From positions 1 through 27,292 of the forward strand of contig UQXS01000006.1 in assembly GCA_900545125.1 (NCBI GenBank): a stretch of DNA of 27,292 nucleotides. Direction: 5' to 3'. Below the pieces are notes generated by a model, which made no database searches, was not told where the DNA came from, and saw nothing but the letters and a program-made list of their open reading frames with translations. The stretch comes from an uncultured Ruminococcus sp. (lineage in GTDB: Bacteria; Bacillota; Clostridia; Oscillospirales; Ruminococcaceae). The position numbers and the translations under genes are program-made. Positions 26,311 to 27,292 of the stretch are shown here, one piece after another; positions within the stretch are counted from its first letter, which is position 1; every line of letters starts with the position of its first letter.

Positions 26311-26811
26311 ATGGAAAGCAAGATAAATATTGAAGAAATAATGGCGCAGATAAAGCGAGAGATCAAGGAAAAGGGACTTACATCGGATATGCTCAGCTTT
26401 GAAGATGTTCCCTATAGAAAGCCGGTTCAGGCTGCCGCCGGAACGGAAAATTCCCTGTCGGCAGCCGACGAGGCTCTTGACTATATGAATGCACATCACT
26501 ATGTTCAGCCGTATAAGCCTATTCCGGGAAATCCGGTAAAGGTGTTTTTCAAGAAAGTTATCCGCAAGCTGGTAAAGTTCTATGTAGAACCGGTGGTTTT
26601 TGAGCAGAACAGCTTCAATGCGGCAACTGTGAACGTACTTAACGTGATGAAGAACAACGCAGAAAGTAATCAGGACGACAGCACCGGAGAACTGCTGTCA
26701 AGACTGGAAACGCTGGAACTTGCGCAGAAAGAACTGCGCAGCCGGATCGATTCTCTGGAGCGTGAAAATTCGTCGCTCAGGGATGCTCTCGGAAAGCAGG
26801 AGTCAGAATGA
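26311..26811 (+). CDS. Small coiled-coil protein of the polysaccharide locus, function unknown
   Basis: 166 residues from the ATG at 26311, which has AAGGA (26297-26301) at proper distance. An ATG at 26302 overlapping the previous stop is too near that site. There is a charged N-terminal motif ESKINIEEIMAQIKREIKEK, then a disordered stretch. A central basic amphipathic segment (about 70-95: NPVKVFFKKVIRKLVKF, then YVEPVVFEQNSFN) looks membrane-interfacial. The C-terminus is a coiled coil (about 115-162, LSRLETLELAQKELRSRIDS). No enzymatic motif is seen. Its overlap with the next gene (ATGA) and its coiled coil suggest a scaffold or partner for the methyltransferase or glycosyltransferases; this is inference. 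Confidence 0.7.
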   Translation: MESKINIEEIMAQIKREIKEKGLTSDMLSFEDVPYRKPVQAAAGTENSLSAADEALDYMNAHHYVQPYKPIPGNPVKVFFKKVIRKLVKFYVEPVVFEQNSFNAATVNVLNVMKNNAESNQDDSTGELLSRLETLELAQKELRSRIDSLERENSSLRDALGKQESE

Positions 26812-27292
26812 GAATAGTACAGCTTCTGCCGACTTTGTCTTTCGGCGATGCTATCGGCAACGATACTATCGCTCTTGGAAAAGCCATATCCGATATGGGA
26901 TATATTTCCGAAATATACGCCGAAAATATCGACAAGCGTCTGCCGTCCGATTCGGCAAAGAATATCAGCCGCCTGAAAAATCTCAGAAAAGACGATGTGC
27001 TGATATATCACAAGTCAACGGGAACGGATCTTACATTTAAGATACCTGAATTTGACTGCCGCAAAATGATGATATATCATAACATCACGCCGCCGGAGTT
27101 TTTTCGTCCGTACAGTACGGCTGCCGCATCCCTGACGGAGTACGGCTATAAGGGCGTGGAATATCTGAAAGACAAACTGGATTATTGTCTTGCGGATTCC
27201 GCCTACAACAGATCGGAGCTGCTGCGTATGGGATATACCTGCTCCGTTGATGTTCTCCCAATACTTATACGTTTTGAGGATTATAAGCAGTC
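26808..27292 (+). CDS. Glycosyltransferase family 4-like protein, N-terminal part (runs off the window)
   Basis: The first 161 codons are present with no stop before the window edge. The ATG at 26808 overlaps the preceding stop and has AGGAG five bases ahead. The N-terminus MRIVQLLPTLSFGDAIGNDT is typical of GT4 enzymes in surface-polysaccharide clusters, where the first Rossmann domain binds the acceptor. IYHNITPPEFFRPY is another common stretch. The C-terminal donor-binding domain with its EX7E motif lies outside. It probably adds a sugar to the polymer exported by the upstream transporter; the sugar is unknown. Confidence 0.85.
   Translation, partial: MRIVQLLPTLSFGDAIGNDTIALGKAISDMGYISEIYAENIDKRLPSDSAKNISRLKNLRKDDVLIYHKSTGTDLTFKIPEFDCRKMMIYHNITPPEFFRPYSTAAASLTEYGYKGVEYLKDKLDYCLADSAYNRSELLRMGYTCSVDVLPILIRFEDYKQ

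Overview
The window looks like a gut Firmicute of the Ruminococcus / Oscillospirales type. The evidence is moderate GC with low-GC intergenic regions, strong AGGAGG-type ribosome sites, several sigma-A promoters with 17-18 bp spacers, Gram-positive envelope genes (YfhO, MBOAT acyltransferase), a cohesin-like lipoprotein and a GH43 enzyme. No tRNA, rRNA, CRISPR array, insertion sequence or phage gene was seen. The genus is inferred from gene content, not from a search.

Region 1 (1 to about 606) does not belong with the rest. The minus strand encodes the N-terminal half of an HtrA/DegP-type serine protease with GC-rich codon use. It is cut at about 606, where the plus strand becomes the middle of a YfhO-type membrane protein. 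Neither gene has its own start at the joint, so this is either a chimeric contig end or a genuine rearrangement. A single open frame spanning it (130-2247) is not a real gene.

Region 2 (607-8260) is one plus-strand operon: YfhO C-terminal part, truA, a DUF5711-like membrane protein, a possible 17-residue leader ORF, a CvpA-family protein, a ClpE-type unfoldase, and a lipoprotein with a cohesin-like domain. A compact inverted-repeat element and a strong terminator follow.

Region 3 (8303-12625) holds a two-gene unit: a double-domain acyl-CoA dehydratase activase with DUF2229, and a separate D-component-like Fe-S protein. In many relatives these are fused.

Region 4 (12675-15110) is a promoter, an MBOAT O-acyltransferase and an SGNH hydrolase whose otherwise perfect frame is interrupted by an amber codon at position 29. 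A bidirectional terminator separates it from the convergent beta-CASP metallo-beta-lactamase gene (15109-16707, minus).

Region 5 (16767-19810) has divergent promoters, glmM and a leaderless GH43 enzyme apparently in the same transcript. Region 6 (19897 to the end) is a surface-polysaccharide locus: a Wzz-like protein, a CNNM/CorC transporter, then a promoter and an export operon. That operon holds an ABC-2 permease, a Wzt-type ATPase with a C-terminal glycan-binding-like domain, a methyltransferase with an N-terminal coiled coil, a small coiled-coil protein, and a GT4 glycosyltransferase that runs off the window. The last block resembles the ABC-exported O-antigen systems in which a coiled-coil methyltransferase caps the chain and Wzt recognises the cap. 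It is the best candidate here for an under-described system.
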